From DASTGO01 sp035719045 (GTDB taxonomy: Bacteria > Actinomycetota > Actinomycetes > Actinomycetales > Kineosporiaceae): a DNA stretch of 6,496 nt. Below the pieces are notes generated by a model that was given only the letters and a program-made list of their open reading frames with translations, had not been told where the DNA came from and did not search any database. Both the position numbers and the translations under genes were made by a program. Of this stretch, positions 5,018 through 6,496 are shown one piece after another (position 1 is the first letter of the stretch; every line of letters begins with the position of its first letter). The stretch lies in NCBI GenBank assembly GCA_035719045.1, contig DASTGO010000151.1:1-6496 (forward strand). The letters run 5' to 3'.

Positions 5018-6223
5018 CTACGTCCGTGGAACCAGCCTAACCCCTCTGATCCTCGCACCCAGCGGTATCTTCTTGAGCTGGTTCTTGAACTGGGAACCGA
5101 AACTCCTGTTCACCGAGGAATCCAGGGGTTTCATGTTCTCGATTTCGTCGCGACCTCCGAGTTGAAGCTCGATCACGTGGTCGATATCATGATTTGCCGG
5201 TTTGGTCTTGCCCGCTCTCTTCCAACGGCTCGATGCGCTCCCGTGCCTCTTTCCCGCGACATCCGTCTTCACCAGCTTCGCCTTTTGCAACGCCTTGATC
5301 TTCGCTCGAGCCTGCTTCATCTGATATGGATTCCAACCATCCTTGGGAGGCTTGATGATCAGCTCGTACCACTTGGCTACCTTCTTAGCGCATTTCCCCC
5401 CGGCGACATTGTGGACCAGCACGGACGTGTCGGCGGTGACCACGTAGTAGGTGTGGGTGTCGTCGATCGTGAGGTCGTTCATCTCGGCGTGACCGGTCCA
5501 GGAGCGGACGGCGACGACGACGGCCTCATTGCTGCCCAGGGCGTGCAGGTGGTCGCCGGGTTTGAGGTCGGCGGCATCGGCCCAGGTTCCGGTGGTCTGG
5601 TCCCAGAACGGGTGGTGGCTGGTGGTGTGCACGGTGACCGTCACCGTCGCCGGAGTGGCAGAACCCGTTGCCGCGATGGACTTGCCCTGCCCGGCCAGGG
5701 CCTGAGGGATACTCGTGCCGGACTTCGGGTCCTGGGCCTGGTCCTTGATCGGGGGCGCGTCCTTCGCGGTCGCTCGACGGGTCGCGTCCGCCTGCCGTGC
5801 TGCGTCGCCTTCGGTGGACGTGCGGGGGGCTGGGACGCGGACGGTGACGTCGGTCAGGTCGGTGTCCTCGTTGTGGTGCAGGGCGACGACCGGCTTGACC
5901 TCGGTGGTTCCGGTGTCGGGGTTGGTGGCCAGCACCTTGTCACCCAGCTTGACCTCACCGATCGGCTTCCGGCTGCCGTCCGCCATCACCACCTCGGTGT
6001 CCGGGGCGAAGCTGTGCATCATCCCGCAGGCGTCATCCACGAACGTGCCCAGTCCAGACTCACCGGCGTCGTCGGCCACCGCCGAGGCTCTACCGGCAAC
6101 AGCTTCGACGTCACGTCCGGCGGTGCGGGCGCCGCGGCTGAGGACGGTCTCGACGGCGTCATCGCCGCGAGTGATGGCGCGTTTGAGGAAGGGGGTGACC
6201 TTGGACAGAGCCCGGCCGCCTAG
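5018..6223 (-). CDS. Polymorphic toxin C-terminal part: HINT plus HNH-like nuclease, 5' truncated
   Basis: C-terminal part of a large secreted toxin. Numbering is from GTG 6079 (353 residues). A pretoxin HINT domain covers about 23-224: Ser23 at the nucleophile position in HSFAPDTEVVMADG, KPIGEVKLGDKVLATN (38-53), block-B TSHHPFW (153-159), LKPGDHLHALG (172-182) and the closing LVHN ending at Asn224. This class of domain usually splits itself to release the toxin tip. The tip (225-353) is lysine-rich and contains HDIDHVIELQLGG (297-309) and LDSSVNRSFGSQ (319-330), an HNH/endonuclease VII-like nuclease pattern. The same frame is open 48 codons upstream of 6079 to the IS701 end at 6223, coding ALSKVTPFLKRAITRG and more, so the true N-terminus (secretion and delivery region) was removed by the insertion. 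GTG 6079 has no ribosome binding site, so expression is doubtful. The immunity gene follows directly. Confidence 0.8.
   Translation of the reverse strand, partial: LGGRALSKVTPFLKRAITRGDDAVETVLSRGARTAGRDVEAVAGRASAVADDAGESGLGTFVDDACGMMHSFAPDTEVVMADGSRKPIGEVKLGDKVLATNPDTGTTEVKPVVALHHNEDTDLTDVTVRVPAPRTSTEGDAARQADATRRATAKDAPPIKDQAQDPKSGTSIPQALAGQGKSIAATGSATPATVTVTVHTTSHHPFWDQTTGTWADAADLKPGDHLHALGSNEAVVVAVRSWTGHAEMNDLTIDDTHTYYVVTADTSVLVHNVAGGKCAKKVAKWYELIIKPPKDGWNPYQMKQARAKIKALQKAKLVKTDVAGKRHGSASSRWKRAGKTKPANHDIDHVIELQLGGRDEIENMKPLDSSVNRSFGSQFKNQLKKIPLGARIRGVRLVPRT
6220..6223. repeat. CTAG, likely IS701 target-site duplication copy
   Basis: CTAG sits exactly between toxin coding sequence and the presumed insertion-sequence end. 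IS701-family elements are known to duplicate four bases of YTAR type, which CTAG fits. The partner copy would lie beyond the right edge and cannot be seen. Confidence 0.45.
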
Positions 6224-6496
6224 TAGTGCTTCGTTAGGTGGGCACCAGTGCGTGGCAGAGAGGGCAGAACCCGAGCCAGGTGGCGAGCAGGTACTGCAGC
6301 TCGCGTAGGAGGGCGTACAGGCTCAGGTCTGCCCAGCTGCTTTTGGGTTGTCCAAGCGGAGTTTGGTGAGGAAGAGCTGGGCGGTGGCGGCCAGGGTGAC
6401 GTGGCGGTGCCAGCCGATCCAGGAGCGGCCTTCGAAGTGGTCCAGGCCCAGGCCGGTCTTGAGTTCGCGGTAGTCGTGTTCGATCCGCCAGCGTGC
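6224..6496 (-). mobile_element. IS701-family insertion sequence, 3' end
   Basis: The left boundary in this window is set by loss of toxin sequence, the CTAG at 6220-6223 and the transposase stop only 10 bases inside. The terminal sequence from 6224 reads TAGTGCTTCGTTAGGTGGGC. The other end and its inverted repeat are outside the window, so the repeat cannot be checked here. Transcription of the element points into the toxin gene, so read-through could drive the toxin tail and the immunity gene. Confidence 0.65.
6234..6496 (-). pseudogene. IS701-family DDE transposase C-terminus, frameshifted
   Basis: The frame entering from the right edge reads RWRIEHDYRELKTGLGLDHF then EGRSWIGWHRHVTLA, the characteristic C-terminal block of IS701-family transposases, with the third acidic catalytic residue being the Glu in YRELK. 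This frame stops at TGA 6323-6325. The usual family ending lies in the -1 frame, SLYALLRELQYLLATWLGF then CPLCHALVPT, ending at TAA 6234-6236. A single -1 shift at CCCAAAA (6341-6347 as TTTTGGG on the plus strand) would join both parts. The plain reading is a frameshift mutation, which would leave the catalytic core but alter the tail; programmed frameshifting is the less likely alternative. The N-terminal part is outside the window. Confidence 0.8.

Noticed and set aside
4122..5165. 347-residue plus-strand open frame
   Set aside because: It is antisense to the IS5-type relic and the well-supported immunity gene.
6005..6030. Loss of the HINT nucleophile cysteine (MMHSF instead of Cys before HSF)
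   Set aside because: The residue directly before F in [C/S]Fxx(D/G)T is Ser23, which fits the nucleophile position; Cys18 lies too far upstream to be it.
4946..6223. 425-residue plus-strand open frame
   Set aside because: It is antisense to the HINT-nuclease toxin, whose motifs are clear on the minus strand.
1..6496. CRISPR array
   Set aside because: No regularly spaced repeats of suitable length were seen.

Overview
The window is high-GC DNA with GC-rich third codon positions, GTG starts and a GTGA stop/start overlap. Its gene families (AbrB-like plus tyrosine integrase pair, IS701- and IS5-type transposases, HINT polymorphic toxin) suggest an actinomycete, Streptomyces-like or a relative; genus cannot be fixed from sequence alone. 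It reads as an accessory junction where mobile elements have piled up: only three genes look intact (AbrB-like regulator, cysteine-desulfurase-like enzyme, immunity protein), and the rest are truncated, frameshifted or carry stops.

Left part (1-1655, + strand). About 400 bases with no convincing gene are followed by a small AbrB/SpoVT-like protein (407-706). Its stop overlaps the start of a tyrosine integrase (703 on). The integrase is dead: an in-frame TGA at 1000-1002 splits it, and it loses homology soon after the first catalytic arginine, so the HxxR...Y part is missing. Two adjacent hairpins (1558-1600) separate it from the next gene.

Centre (1656-3590, + strand). One large intact gene encodes a 644-residue PLP enzyme of the class V aminotransferase/cysteine desulfurase (SufS/NifS) type. 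Its C-terminal two thirds carry all expected catalytic motifs. Its N-terminal 150 residues resemble pieces of the same fold, without the PLP lysine. This is the most interesting gene here.

Junction (3591-4350). A decayed minus-strand reading frame runs into the exact 3' part of a tRNA-Val(GAC) gene (3924-3968), from the anticodon loop to the encoded CCA, with no 5' half. This is the signature of a tyrosine-integrase attachment site. A perfect 13-bp hairpin and two 9-bp direct repeats spaced 11 bp follow, then a frame-shifted remnant of an IS5-type transposase N-terminus.

Right part (4353-6496, - strand). A polymorphic-toxin tail (HINT domain followed by an HNH-like nuclease domain) is followed 47 bases downstream by a DUF1851/Tdi1-like immunity gene. 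The toxin has lost its N-terminal delivery region: its open frame meets the end of an IS701-family element at a CTAG motif, and no good start remains. The IS701 transposase enters from the right edge and shows a frameshift at a CCCAAAA heptamer. The toxin frame is in phase with the transposase main frame, with one TGA between them. The toxin is probably an orphan tail and the immunity gene may persist alone.
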